From Histoplasma ohiense (Eukaryota > Ascomycota > Eurotiomycetes > Onygenales > Ajellomycetaceae): a stretch of DNA of 64,000 nucleotides. The position numbers and the translations under genes are program-made. Position 1 is the stretch's first letter. Every line of letters begins with the position of its first letter. Positions 48,840 through 61,695 of the stretch are shown here, piece after piece. The DNA lies in NCBI GenBank assembly GCA_017607445.1, contig JAEVHH010000005.1, positions 1 to 64,000 of the forward strand, given 5' to 3'. A model generated the notes under the pieces. The model had not been told where the DNA came from, did no database searches, and saw only the letters and a program-made list of their open reading frames with translations.

Positions 48840-50134
48840 GTGAAAGCACACTCTGTGTTTGCAACATCAGACTACTCACTCTGATGAATTCTTCTTGAGA
48901 AGATTCAGAGCTTTCATAATAGCATTGAAATTGATATTCATTGTATCTGAGTGTCTTGATAATGAAGCAGTGAATGTAGATGTGAGTTTTCTTGCATTTA
49001 TCTGCATCTTTATCACTTACTTTTGCAGCTTGTTTATTTGTTCTCTTAAAAGTAGTGTTTCATACATTTCCTTCATCATCTGTGGCTGTAGATTAAGACA
49101 CTTTCACTCAGTGTATAGATTGATATCTAAGCTGTGTACAAAGATTTATAGACAGAAAGATGTCAGAAGCTCTTGATTTATCATAAAATAATGCAAGCTG
49201 AAATGAATGTAGTATGATGTGAGATCTTCTTCTTGTTTGCATTCTATAAAGTGTTTATAACATTTGTCTTTGATGTCTAATTTCTTGAAGTTATGTAGAA
49301 TTCATCTTATGAAATTGTCTTATTTTTATGATAACTTATGCTTGTCAGATGCTTCTGTGTTCAACTTCTCAACTGTCATTCAAAGAAATCTAGCTTTTTT
49401 CTTGAGAATAGATGCTGCATACAAGATCTGCTGTAATTCAGTGAGTTGTTATTCTATAAGTTTATACTTTATGTGATAGTGTGAATACATCTGATTCAAT
49501 CAGTTGAGAGTGATGTTGTTCTTACACTCATCATCAAAGCATGACAGATTAGATAGATCATCTGGCTTGATATATTCTATGATAATTGACATATTCTCAG
49601 AAAACATCATTCATACTGTGTATGCTGAGTCAGAGTTGTTAGATGAGATGTTGATGTTTGAAGAGTTGATTAAACTACACAATGAAATTTTGAGTATTGC
49701 TGAATATTCAATCTTGAGATGTATATACTTCAGTTCTCAGCACAGATCAGTCATCTAAGTGTCTTGTTTATTTCTGATATTTATAAAACTATCTGCAAAG
49801 CTTACAGCATCTGCTGTTTGTTGCTGAATAATTTCTGTACACTGACATTTCTTCTGCATCTTGAGCTCTGTTTGATAAAGATTATACATTGTCAATATCT
49901 TCTTCAACAAAATGTTGTGAATGAGAAGTTTGTCATTTTTGAGTGTGAGAACTGCTGCTCTATATACTGCTTCTTATAGATCTTCAGAAATCAGTTGTAT
50001 TTCATTTGATTCAGATACAAGAGCTGAATGTTGATTGAAGATGTTTATGATAATTATTGTTGATTGTATACTTTTCTCTATGTCTTAAGAATATTGTTTG
50101 TAGTTGATTTCTTGTTGATATCTTCTTGATTGTA
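48840..50134 (-). pseudogene. gag: element G gag, CCHC knuckle, interrupted upstream by element D
   Basis: Minus-strand Gag-like frame with a CCHC knuckle RVCFHCD-QNHNIRDC (about 48845-48890) and an upstream helical Gag region (NWLNQMYSHYHIKYKLIEWQ, about 49440-49500). Its upstream part is cut at 50134 by element D (target TTGTA) and appears to continue at 63083-63430. No LTR for G was identified. Confidence 0.6.
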
Positions 50135-50405
50135 TGTAAGAGATGGTTGTAGGTATAATTATGAGAGTAGTGTGAAGTACACACATAGAATGTTAAGAAG
50201 GTAGCAATCTCTATTATTCAAAGCTAATCACTGATCTTCTAATATCTACAGATATCAGCAAGCATTATATAGACGACCATCACACACTACAGCTGTCTAT
50301 AATACTGTGTGCTATATCCCTTCTCATTAATTCTGATGTGTTCTGTATTCTTCTATCATTATATAGCTATTTTCTAATATAGATATCTCTGTTGCATCTA
50401 TTACA
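50135..50405 (-). repeat. element D 3' LTR
   Basis: 271 bp, TGTAAGAGATGG...GCATCTATTACA on the plus strand. Nearly all CpG has been lost. It is next to a polypurine tract on the minus strand. Confidence 0.9.
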
Positions 50406-50449
50406 ATTATCTTCCTTCTTCAAAAGCCTGGTTCTCAGGGCTTCTTACT

Positions 50450-50925
50450 GCAATGTGTGAAGTTCATAACATGTGCTGTGTGGTTAATATTGTATAGAGT
50501 TCACAGAATTGAGCTGGATTAATTGTTGAGATTAATTCTGAAGTGTTGCTGTTTCAGAAGAATGTTTTTTCATCTCTGATGTCAATGCAATTCAATCATA
50601 ATTTAGACACAACTTCTGAATCTCTTTTCTTTGACTTCTACATCAAAAATCACACTCCACCAAAAATCATCACCAACATCACCACTAACAATTTTTTATT
50701 AAAAAAGAATACATTAATTTATCAAACAAAGTACACTGTATCTTTCTATACAATTTTTATTGCAAAATTCAAAGTTTTGATTGTGTGGTTGTGTTTTTCA
50801 TTTTGGGTTGAGTTTTGTGTTGTTGCAATCTTTTTGATCAACATTGCAATATTGGTTTCAATCTTCAACATCTGTTTTTCTTTCTTGTTGCTTTTGCTTC
50901 TCCTTCTTCTTTGAACAAGGTCTTG
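50450..50925 (+). repeat. repeat X, 5' flank of the antisense gene (copy 1)
   Basis: About 475 bp, A+T-rich, lying between the element D purine tract and the ATG of the antisense gene. It is repeated in inverted orientation at 63515-63985. Features shared by both copies include ATTAATCTCAACAATTAAT-type and TTTTGATGTAGAAGTCAAAG-type stretches. A 123-codon hydrophobic open frame (50543-50914) spans it but is probably not a gene. It may hold the promoter or 5' UTR of the antisense gene. Confidence 0.75.
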
Positions 50926-51134
50926 ATACTGATTAAAATTATGATAGAATGTCAGAACCAGCTGTTTCTGTTGCTGGTTCAGAGTCTATGAAGAGTGATA
51001 TGCTGTCTGTCATTGAGAGCATTTGCTTGGATTGTCTGAAGAGATTGCAGAACCCCTCAGTATATTCTTGCTTTGTAAATGATGAATGGATATGCTGTCA
51101 TGTCTGTCATATATCAAATAGAAGTTGTGCTGCT

Positions 51135-51181
51135 GTAAGTTTTCTTAAACTGAGATTGTTATAAGTACTAATGAGTTTTAG
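51135..51181 (+). other. spliceosomal intron in the antisense gene
   Basis: 47 bp, GTAAGT at the donor, TACTAATG branch-like motif about 12 bases before the acceptor TTTTAG. Its removal joins two frames in phase 0 exactly. It is spliceable only from the strand opposite to element D genomic RNA. Confidence 0.75.
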
Positions 51182-52162
51182 ATGTCTGAGTGCTTTCACA
51201 AAACTGATCAATCTTTGATCAATGAATTTCATGAGATGCTGCTTTTTGATGAAGTTCTGAATGAGAGATTTGCTATGTATCAAACTACTGTTATGAAGTT
51301 TGTACTTGACATACAGATCTATAAGAATGCAGATGAGATTCTAGAATTCTATATGAATTCTGATGATCTGTTGTCACAGCAGAGTGTGGCATTCAATCAT
51401 AGCAGTGTTTCAGAAAGTGCATTTTTGTGTTCTGCTATTACATTGATGTCATTCTTGCTGGGCCAAGATCTTGGTATGTTATTTGAGTTGACTGATAATG
51501 TAGACAAAGATGAGGAAGTGAACAGTTCTGTTGAAGTATTAGAAAGAAATACAGCAGTATATTGCTGTCATTGTATTCAACATTTGACAACATCCCCCCA
51601 TCATCATTGTGAGTCTGCTGAGGGTTGATGCAAAAAATGCAAGCACTGCTCAGTGATGAATAGGCTGGCCGGTGGGACCATGAATTTCACATTTGATTTG
51701 ATTTGGTTTGGTCCCAGTCCATTTCTTGGCGTGATTTCCAGTGGGACCAGGATCAGAATGGGAGTGTAAAGGGATCAAAATTTTCAGAAATGAAGTGTAA
51801 AAGGACCAGATTTAGACCTAACATGACTATTATGAGACCAACAAAATTTATTATTCCATGCAAAGTGACTGACTATGAAAAACAAGAATGTGACCTGGGA
51901 CTGATCATGATTTTAGCTCAAGTTTGGTCCCATTCTGATGATTATGTAATACATGACAATTGATAACAATTATTGGTAACACTCACAAGCTCATTAATAC
52001 TATATACAATCACAGCCAATTTTTTCCTCCACTATATCATTGGAAGAGAATTCTGCCACAATAGAATTCTTATCAACAATTTCTTTTTCTTTTCCATGCT
52101 TAATCATCATCAATTTCTTTACAGTTTCTCCTTGCAATTGATTATGATGATAGTGACAAATA

Positions 52163-54395
52163 TCTCAACTTGAGTTAAACTTTCTCTCCATACCAACTCC
52201 TGTCAATGGAATTGTCAGAATATCATATGCCATCATTGCCACTGTTGAATACTGACTGCTGATCATTCTCCACAGATCTAAAATATATTTTCCTTTGATA
52301 TTAACAGAATCATCATATAGATAGTGATCAAATTCAGTGTTGCAAGAATTTTGTTTGCTCAGATTTTCAGCAGCAATCAATGAGTGCAAATCCTTAATCA
52401 ATATTAGTAACAGATTAATATCAATATCTCAGTGAGTATTATAAAAAAAAAGTTACTAACCAAAGAATCATACTCTATTGACTCTTCAATTTGAGTATTA
52501 TTCTGTTCATATTGTTGATAGTTGTTGTTGTAGTATGTCTGAGCTATATCAACATAGATTTGTTGTTCTTCCACCGTCCAATCCCCAGGAGTATATGTAT
52601 TGATTTGATGAGAGGGATCAAGTACAGCAGCAACAGTATAGTAATCAGCAAATGGTTGATTGATTCTCATATAATATTCTGCAAGTTTGTCTCACACTCT
52701 TTCAATTGCTGCAGAAATAACTCTATCTCAGAATTATTCTTCTCATATATGAGTCATCTGTGTTTCCAAATGAGTAAATAAACTGTTGTATATCCATCAA
52801 GAAGCTTGCATCATTGATGTTACTGTAATAGACACAGCTTTTGTTGTTTTGTAAAAGATAAACAACAGTTCAACAATATATTTTAACTGTGCTCACTCTG
52901 TATCAGAAAGTTTCAGAGCATGAATTTTCTCTTGCTCAGAATTCTGAACTCAATGATTCACAGCATTTTTTAGTTGAAGTGCTTGAACTGCTATCTCATA
53001 AGTAGAACTCCACTGTGTTCAAACATCTTGTATTATATTAAGAGAAGGAACTGAGCTGTGGATGGCTTGAATATTGTGGAATCATTGTTGTTGTTTGAGA
53101 GAAGTACTGATTGCATTGATGATATGATGAATCTAAAAAAAGATAATGAGATAGTTAGCAAATTGATCAATTTTCACTGAAGCATTATCAAATATCATTA
53201 CCTTGCAAAGGGTTGATGAGAATGTGATGTGTGTAACAATTTCAACATCATTCTCATCAAAACAACTGACCAGTTCTGTGTTTTCAGGTTCAATGTCCAG
53301 GCCTTTAACCAATGCTTGAACAACAAGCTGAATAACATGTGCAATACAGAGAATATGCCCATGTTTATCATTTCATCTATACAATACCAGTTTTTGTTTC
53401 AGACTCTGCATCATGATCAAGTTGTTTGCTGCATTGTCTGTTGTGATTGCAAGAAGACCTGATGAAATATCCCAGTAATCATTTTTAATGATTGTTATGA
53501 GAATATCAGCCATATATTCATCTGTATGACTGCTCTTCAATTGTTCAAAGTCAATCAATTTCTCTTTATAATTTCAATCCTCATCAATAAAATAACAAAC
53601 TGCATTCAAAAAAAATAGATTGTTGATGCTTGTTCATGCATTCACTGCCAGTGATATCTTCTGTTGTTTCTTCAACAGAAGTCCAAGTTGTCACATATCA
53701 TTGTTGTAATGTGTATTCAGAGAAGAGCAGAGACTGAATTGATGAGGAATTTGAATATATGAATTAAGCATTTGCAGTAGAGTTCAAAATTCTGAGTTTT
53801 CAACAGCATGCAGTGGAAGATTCAATGATATACATAGACATAGAAGTTGTTTTCAAAAGTTATCTGATGAAAGAGTTGAAATTGAAAGATCAGCATCAGT
53901 TTGTTGTCATTTTCACATGTTTTCCTGCAAAATAGTACATAAGTGTTACCAAATATTGTTACCATTAATGAGAGTAGATGATATAAGTACCAGTCCATGA
54001 AGAATATTCTGATGTTTTCCTCTAAGCTGTAGACAATCAGCAGATTTCAAATGTTGTGTGATTTCTTCTGATCCATATCCACTCCAGGATGGATGTTTTT
54101 GTATGAAGTTGCAATGATTACAGCAGAGAAATGGCTCTTCAGTGATCTTCACAGCAACTTGTTGAAAGTTTTTCCATAGATCTCCTCATTGTCTATACTG
54201 ACTTTTCCATAGATTGCATTGTTTTTCATCATCAAGAAAAAAAGAAGTATGCATTCACCAGGCTTGAAAGAGCTCATCTTGCAAGAACTTATAAACAACA
54301 TAAATTGTTTGATTCACTCTTATTTCTATAAGATCTTGAACCTTCATTAAAGAAGGTGATGAATTCTCTGATTCAGCAATTACTGAAGTTGCCAT
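52163..54395 (-). pseudogene. hAT-family transposase (BED zinc finger), inactivated
   Basis: ATG 54395 (MATSVIAESENSSPSLMKVQ). A BED-type zinc finger lies at about 54050-54130 (FLCCNHCNFIQKHPSWSG...ITQHLKSADC). The RNase H-like core is around 53373-53558 (DFEQLKSSHTDEYMADIL, then LLAITTDNAANNLIMM). The C-terminal dimerisation domain is at 52165-52390 (EFDHYLYDD, then ILDLWRMISSQYSTVAMMAY and PLTGVGMERKFNSS). Two introns fit well: 53133-53201 (69 bp, GTAATG donor, GCTAAC branch, TTTTTTTAG acceptor) and 52393-52460 (68 bp, GTTAGT donor). A third near 53925-53990 is less certain. Stops are TGA at likely Arg codons. Such enzymes cut and paste elements with these terminal repeats, presumably E and the related F. 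Confidence 0.82.
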
Positions 54396-54479
54396 GATGA
54401 ATATAAATGATAAGAAATTATGTGTAAAATGAATTCTGAGGATAAAAAGATTAAGAAATTGATTCAATTTGGTTGGGAT

Positions 54480-54930
54480 TTTTTTTTACCCCTTTTTCAT
54501 TAACCCATTCTAATTGGTTAGAACACTAGTAGAATATATTTATAAACAACAACAAATAAAACACATTATGATCAAATAGAAAAGAATGATAATGAAAATA
54601 TTGAAGATATTATTAAGATTTGTAAGTGCTGAAAAGTTGATTCATTAGACATATTATCTATCTCTAATATATCACAATTCCACAGTATGAATTTATCAGC
54701 TTTCATTGTTTACTGATACTAAATGTAAAGTCACACGCAACTTACAAGTATACATATACATATATATATATATATATCATGAGCATAATATCGCTACAAT
54801 AATATATGCTCACAACAAAGAATTGTATAATGTAAAATATCAAATAAAATTTGTAATCTCTGATAATTATAATAATACAATTAATTTAGTAAAAATATAA
54901 AAAAACAAACATGCAAAAAAAATTTTTTTT
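54480..54930. other. A+T-rich spacer in element E
   Basis: Upstream of the transposase start. Very A+T-rich with a (TA)n run at about 54758-54777 and no coding signal. Presumed promoter region. Confidence 0.6.
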
Positions 54931-54939
54931 TTAGATCAT

Positions 54940-55990
54940 TTCCTCTTCTACTCTTTTTCTTTCATTTTCTTCTTCTTCTTCTCTTCTTCTTTCTCTTCAT
55001 TCTTCACAATTCAATTCTTCTCTTTCTTCTTCTCTCTCTTCTTCTTCTTCTCATCTGAAGAAACAACCATCTCAAAACCCTTCTCAGCTATCTTCTCAGA
55101 TGAGAAAGAACTCTTCTCTCTTTTCATCAGATTCACTTGAGCTTCAAAGTTCTGTATCTTCTGATCTGCTGTCTTAGATTCTATCTCTGTAGTAAGCAAA
55201 TTAGCATGCTCAGAAAGCAATACTGTCTTCTCAATGTTCTGAATCATTGAGTACATACAAGATCTAAACAAGGTCTCAATCCCATGATTCTCTTCAGAAG
55301 CCTGCTAATCAATTAGACCACAGAATCATTATCAAAAAGCATTATCAATGAATATATTCAAAATACAATCTATCAGCTTGAACTTCTTTGTCTCACAGAC
55401 AAGCACATCTTCAATCTTCTTCTGATGATGTTTTTTTGCAGCTGTTATCTTCTCAGTTCTCTCTCTCTTCATCTTGATCTCAAATCATTTCTGTGAGTGC
55501 TTCTGATCTCAGCACTGCTGCATCAGCAACTTCACTGCTTTCTTCTTCAACTTCTCACACATTGAGTCATCAACATCATTTCTTTCATAATATTAGTCAA
55601 ATTTCAGCAGAAGCATTACTCAAGATCATTATCAATCTGCTTCATTGTGGAGTTTTTTCAAGACAATATGACATGTCTTGTAGTCAGTCTCTCCACACTT
55701 GAAGGATTCTTTCTCTTCCTCCTCAAGATGATGACAGTGTTTGTGTGTCTTAGTGGTACACAGAGCCACCAAATGTTCCTTGAAGAGGAGGACAGACATG
55801 TTTTCAGCAGAAGAGAGAGAGAGAAATGCATTCTGATTGTAATGATGAAGATTTCTAGTGAAAAAAAATATATTGTTTTTATAAGTTGCTATACACACAG
55901 AAATGTGATGGCAAGAACAGAGATATATCAAAGAATTCAAGAAGAAAGAAAATCTACATCTATATGTTATAGAAAATTACATGTCTCATA
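54940..55990 (-). pseudogene. unrecognised coding-like tract in the right half of element E
   Basis: Minus-strand frames with Lys/Glu-rich coiled-coil character: 55011-55271 (SEHANLLTTEIESKTADQKI, then a KKKKREKKKEKN tail), 55380-55490 (ERTEKITAAKKHHQKKIEDV) and 55632-55940. They are separated by TGA or frame changes. The arrangement resembles the basic, coiled-coil C-terminal part of an accessory DNA-binding protein, but I cannot assign a family. A plus-strand frame over 55493-55991 overlaps and is less convincing. Confidence 0.35.
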
Positions 55991-56390
55991 GCAACACTGT
56001 TTGCATTTTTATGCTATTTGTTGATATTGCATGCTGCATGCATGCAGTTGCTCTGCAAGCTATATTATGACTGAATACAGATGAGATATTTCTTTGTTGC
56101 TATAGAGATTATTTGTATATACAATCTCTCAGTTTAACATTCATTCATGTTTTTCTTTTTCTTTGTTCTTTCTTTCTTCTCTCTCCAACCCATCATAATT
56201 CTGCTGCAGTATGTTAACTATTAAAAGCAATATGAATATCTCAATGTTTTCTGTGAATGAATACTGATTAATTAATTGATTCTATCTAGCAAATTCAATG
56301 CTGCAAGTCTCTGTTTTTCTCTCTCTGAAATCTATACATCCATTCTCTGTGTCCATCTCTTCTTTCTTCTCACCCCTCTCCAGCAAAAAA

Positions 56391-57000
56391 ATGGTCTGTG
56401 ATAAGGATATCTCTTGTCAGAGAGCCATGTCAACCACTGCTGCTGTCTGCAAGACAGTATATGAACAGTGAGTGGCAGAGTGGAAAGCAGTCTGAGCTCA
56501 TCATCATGAGCAGCATCTCAATGCTTGCTGTGCTGTGTGGAAGATGCACAACCCCCACCCTCATATGAAAAAAGTGAATAAGCAGAGTATGAAATTCAAA
56601 GTAACATTTTTTGATAATGCTAGATACTGATATGAGAGTAGAGACTATTCATGAGATTCAATATTATCAGAAGTCTGAAGATCTCATTTTCCCCAAGACT
56701 GCATTTGTCTGTCTTGTCTGAGAGATTGATGGAGGAAAGTATCACTTCCAGCATTCCACCCTTGATACTCTTCAAGTCACAGTCAAGACCACATTGGTCA
56801 CACTTTTTGAGTGTATGATATCATGTGAAAATCAATGTAACAATATCTCACTAATCATTTCACAGATGGTCTTAAGATCATGATTTATTGTGGATGAGTG
56901 ACTCTCACTGTGAGGGATATTAGATTGATGATGGAGATTGCTCAAGGATTGGATAGCAATTTTTTTGATGATTATAGATTGAAGGAATGAGTTTTTTTCA
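56391..57000 (+). pseudogene. second unrecognised coding-like tract in element E
   Basis: From ATG 56391 on the plus strand, a protein-like frame (SCQRAMSTTAAVCKTVYEQ) continues for about 200 codons broken mostly by TGA, with Trp, His and Lys well represented. No family is recognised. It is followed by a T-rich tract (57000-57070) and the right terminal repeat. It might be a second hAT gene or captured sequence. Confidence 0.3.
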
Positions 57001-57904
57001 TTTGTTTGTTTGTTTATTTTTTTATTTTTTTTTTTTTTTTGCTGGAAGTTTTTGTTTTTTTTTTTTAATTTTCAAAATGTCTACAGACATATAATGATAT
57101 TTCTGTTGTTGACATCAAAAAGGTAACAATATTTGGTAACACTCACATCATAATTAGCCACCATCCAGCATAAAGATATATGTATTATGTAATTATGGGT
57201 AAGTCATGGTTCCATTTGATTCTGTTTTGTAAAATGGGATCAAATGGGACTGTGACTCAGAAATCAAGGTAAGAACAGTATTTGGGATCTAAATATTTCT
57301 CATAAACAGTGAAATGGGACCAGAGCTATAATACAAACAGTGTAAAGTGACTGGTTTAAAAACAATATATGGGATCAGGACTAAAATATATGAGAATGGG
57401 ACCAACACTAAAATTGGTCATGGTCTCATGCATGGTCACACAGCCAGTCTAGTGATGAAGCACATCTGCATTCTGATAAGTTATTATTCAAAACAGATGT
57501 TTTTACAGTATATAATGTTAACTTTCTATTAGGTGTCAGTGGATGTCATTGAATTGGCTCAGATGGTTATCAATACTGCTGAGGATTTAATTGTCACTGA
57601 TGCAGACACTTCAAATGTTAATGTTTTGCAGAGTGCTGTGACTGCAGCAGTTAGATTCTTTGCTGTGAAGATCTGAGAGATTCAATGAAATGGTTCTTCT
57701 GAGGCTTCAGCTGAAATGATGATTGATGAGGTCTCAGTGATTACATTGCCAGTTGCAGCTCTCAAATCATCATTGAAATATCATGCTTCATCAGTTGAGA
57801 AAATCTGAGATAATAAGCAGGTTTGTCTTGATAACAATTTTTTGAATGACACTGATCAAGCTGAGGCAGATCTGTTTTTTAATCTCTGAGTGGAATAAGT
57901 ATAT

Positions 57905-60900
57905 TCAGCAGTCATCATCATCTTCTTCATTTTTGTTTACTAACTGACTTCTGATAGATTTTATTAAACTGTTTCAAGTACTTCTGACTGTTCATCAAGT
58001 TTTCCTTGGGTTTCCAAGAATTATCTGTGTCTGTACAATCTTTCCATTTGACAAGATATTGTGTTTGACTGCAGTATTGATGCTTGTCTAATATAGCTTC
58101 AACTTTTCATTCTTCTTGTGTGTCTATAATTATCAGTTCTGCTTGTGGGATTTGTTCATCATGCATGTGATAAGATTTGAGAAGGGAAATATGGAATATG
58201 AAATGAATTTCTTTATATTGCAGTGTGAGTTTCAGTTTGTACACCTGTGTACTGTGAATATCAATTATTTGAAAGGAATCCAAAAATTGATGATCTAGTT
58301 TGAGTGAGGATTGCAAGGTGGATATATTTTTTGCACACAGCATTATTCAGTTCTCTATCTTAAAGCTTTTTGATATATGATGCTGATTGTAATACTTTTT
58401 CTCAGCTGCTTTGACAGCTTTCAGACATTCTTGAATTTTGTTCTCTGCTTGCTTCATTCATTTCATTTGTTTCATTGCTGATTTTGATGCATCTGTGTTT
58501 GGGGGTTTCATGTCTATGTGAAGTTCAGTTGATCAGCTGATCATTGCTTCAGATGATGTCATTTTTATTGATGTATGAAAGGTGTTGTTATATGCTCATT
58601 GCATCAGAGAAATCCATTCTATCCAATTATTCTGCTGGTAGCTGCAATATGTGTGAAGATAATGTTCAATCATCTGGTTCAATTGTTCTGTCTGACCATT
58701 GGTTTGCAGGTGGAATGCTGTTGATAATTTTTGTTGAACATGGAGCAGATAACATAATGTCAACCAAAATTTGCTATTTATTAATGAATCTCAATTGCTA
58801 ATAATATTCACAGATAGGTCAAAGTTCTTCACAATTCTTCATACAATAATGTTCACAAATTCTTCTGCATCTAGCTCTGAAGATATGAGCACAATTATGA
58901 CTCATTTGATAAATAAATCAACAAATACAACAATAGCATTATAGATTTGACTTCTCTTTTTATTATCTGACAGACCTTCAATAAAGTTCATGCTAATTGT
59001 ATGTCATTTCTTATCTGGCACTGAATGTGATTGTAGCAACCTGTACAGCTTGTGCTGCAGTATCTTGATATATTGACAAACATTGCAAGTTCTCACATAT
59101 TCTGCAATCTCATTGCTCATACCATGTCACAAGTACTTACATTTGATCACTTCAATGATTTTGTCACATCCAAAATGGCCACCTTGGGGATCATTATGAT
59201 TTATTTTCATTATTTCATGTCTTACAGCTTTGTCTTGTGATATGTAGACTTTATCATCTTTTCTGAGCAGATCATCTTTATCTACTGCTCAGATTGAATG
59301 ATTATCTACACTAACATCACTCATCTCTAGTCTTCTATAAAGTTCAGATATGCTGATGTCTCTATTCTGAATCTGCAGTAAGAGTTCAATGATAGATTCA
59401 GCTATCTCTTTGTAATAGACTGTCTCAGATTCAAATATCTTGACAGCTAGAATTTATAGTATCAGAGTTTCTAGATTTAATTCTGTAACATCTGTAATCT
59501 TATTCTCATTCACAGATGTGTTCTTTATTCTGCAGAGGTTGTTGTCATTGATGACTATAAGTCTCTTCACTCAACAATTTTCATTAGCTTGCAGATCTTT
59601 TCACATTATCTTGACACATTGATCTAACTTTGTATTTTCTTTTGTCTTTAGTGATTTAAAGATTCTCTTATGCAGCTTCTCTTGCAGAATAGAGAGCTTC
59701 ATCAAAAGAGCTGTGTGTTTTACAAAATCTGAATGATGACTTGATGCATCTGTGGGATTATTTTTCTCAGAACAGTGCTCTATTTCAAAATTGAATGCTG
59801 AGAGCATTTTCATTTAGCAAATCTGACATTCATTTAGCTGCTTCATCATCATGAAATGCTGGAGATTGACATGATCAGATAAAACAGTTATTGAATGTCT
59901 GCTATCATATAAATAGTAGCATCATTGTCTGAAAGCTTCTACAATCAGTAACATTTTTAGATTATATGTTTGATAACATTTTTCTGTTTCTGTGAGCTTT
60001 CTAGATCAAAACACAATTGAGTGTCAGTGATTATCATTCATTAATTGTGATATTACTGCAGTGATTGCAACATCAGATCCATCTGTTTCTATACAGAGTT
60101 TTCACTGTGAATCAAAGTGGATCAACAATGATGCTTTTGTAAAGCCTTCTTTTAACTGCAAAATTGTGTGTTTGCAGTTTTTGTCTAACTGAACAGATGC
60201 ATTATTCTTCCCTCTTTTTGTTTCATAATCTTTTAACAATTCAGTCAGAGATGCTGTTATTATTGAGAACTTGTATATGAATCAATGATAGAAATTGATG
60301 AATTCTAGAAATATTTGCAATTTGTTTATAGTTCACAGTTCTGATCAATCTAGAATTGTGTTGACACAGTGTTTCTCAACAGTAATACTCTGTGTGGTAA
60401 CCACAAAACCCAAAAATCCAATTTCTGTTGTGTGGAATGTACACTTACTAAGTTTGGCATATAGTCTCCATCATCTTAACTGTTTCAGCATGTTCTTAAC
60501 ATGGACGACATATTCATCAAGTGTGTTTGAGTAAATTACAATATCATCAAGGTAAGTCATACAATATATGTCTAAAAGATTGCTGAGGGCTTTGTTGATA
60601 TAAGATTGAAAGATCACAGAGATATTGATTAGCTCAAAAGATAAGACTAGATATTCAAAGTGTTTATATCATGTTCAAAATGCTGTTTTTCATTCATTCT
60701 CTGCTTGTATGTAAATTCTATAATACACATCTCTAAGATTCAGTTGCATATATATTTTGGCACCTGCTAATCTATCAAGTATTTCATTTATCAAGAGCAG
60801 TGAATATCAATTCTTGACTGTTATTTCATTCAATCTTTGATAATTCATGCAAAGACACAGGGTTCCATTCTTCTTGAGTGTGAATAATACTGGTGTGCTG

Positions 60901-61695
60901 GCTGGGCTCTTGAATGGATGTATTCAATTCTTCTCTAATGTCTTTTCAATATATTCTCAGAGGACAGAGAGTTCTTGAGGTGATAGATTATATATTGATT
61001 GATATGAAGATTTCTTGTCAGATTTGAGCTCTATAACATGATCATAAGATGCATGTTCTGTGTCAGATATGTCTTCTCAGAATACATCAAGATAATCTTT
61101 ATAATCATCTGAGATATTTGACTCAGTTGCTGCACTCGCAGCTTGTAATGATAAGGCAGCAAATATAATATTGCCATCATCAATTAGTATTGTGAATTCT
61201 TTAGCAGTATTCAGATGCATATGATTAATATTCAACACTTTTCTATAGATTCAGCATCTTCACACTCAGTTGATATCAGAGTTCACAGCTTTCAATCACA
61301 GCATGTCTAAAATTACATCATATCTGCTAATATTGATCTCTTTGAAATGATGGAATTCTTCTCAGAGAATATATTCATCATCAATAATCTTCATTGCAGC
61401 TCTTCATTATTCATATGATTTAATCTTATGATTATCAACTGCTTCCACTACTTTTGATTTATCTTCTGTCTTTGAGAAATATTTTGATGCTCAGACATGA
61501 GACATGAAGTTCACATCTGTGTCAGAATTCACTAGCATCCACATCATTGACCATCCCACTTCTGTCAGCATTCATGTATTCATTGTCAATAATTGTTTAT
61601 CTCACAGTCTAGTTGTTTGTATTTCCAATGCAGCAGCTGCTTCTACAATTGAGATTGTTGATTTTTTGCTTGTCAAACTTGATTGTACTTTTTGA
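57905..61695 (-). pseudogene. pol: element D pol (protease-RT-RNase H-integrase-chromodomain)
   Basis: Minus strand. Protease-like LVNSDTDVNFMSH (about 61500-61540; catalytic D changed to N). RT LCMNYQRLNEITVKN (about 60810-60860) and the YxDD box CMTYLDDIVIYS (about 60530-60570). The RNase H end is LSAFNFEIEHCSEKNNPTDA (59745-59805). Integrase HHCC and core lie between about 59150 and 58500. The GPY/F-like region is LKLDHQFLDSFQIIDIHSTQ, then IHFIFHISLLKSYH (58150-58300). The chromodomain is VEAILDKHQYCSQTQYLVKW (about 58025-58085), then NSW. Stops are TGA/TAG from transitions. It ends next to the stop of the antisense gene. Confidence 0.85.

Larger units (their letters stand above)
51661..57451 (-). 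mobile_element. element E: hAT transposon with transposase remnant
   Basis: 5,791 bp, flanked by a perfect 8-bp duplication GTGATGAA (51653-51660 and 57452-57459). Ends are TAGGCTGGCCGGTGGGACCA and, on the other strand, TAGACTGGCTGTGTGACCAT. Subterminal GGGACC/GGTCCC motifs are repeated at both ends. It encodes a BED-type hAT transposase on the minus strand (52163-54395). The right half (54480-57440) holds sequence of unknown function. It is inserted in exon 2 of the antisense gene of element D. Confidence 0.95.
50949..57898 (+). pseudogene. antisense gene of element D: double six-cysteine-motif protein, one intron
   Basis: Plus-strand gene inside the minus-strand element D. Exon 1 is 50949-51134 (62 codons from ATG). 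An intron follows at 51135-51181 (47 bp, GTAAGT donor, TACTAATG branch, TTTTAG acceptor). Exon 2 is 51182-51660 continuing at 57460-57898 once hAT element E and one GTGATGAA are removed. The total is 367 codons plus TAA. Two cysteine arrays fit C-x2-C-x11-C-x8/9-C-x2-C-x6-C: CLDC...C...CHVC...C (residues about 27-60) and CCHC...C...CKHC...C. They look zinc-binding but match no family I can name. The C-terminal half is helical (VDVIELAQMVINTAEDLIV). A TAG at 57530-57532 and several TGAs are explained by transitions. It ends tail-to-tail with the chromodomain. Function unknown. Confidence 0.7.

Noticed and set aside
50543..50914. 123-codon hydrophobic ORF as a membrane protein
   Set aside because: It lies in A+T-rich repeat X, has a long poly-Leu end from CTTCTT repeats, and its inverted copy at 63515-63985 does not keep the frame as a recognisable protein.
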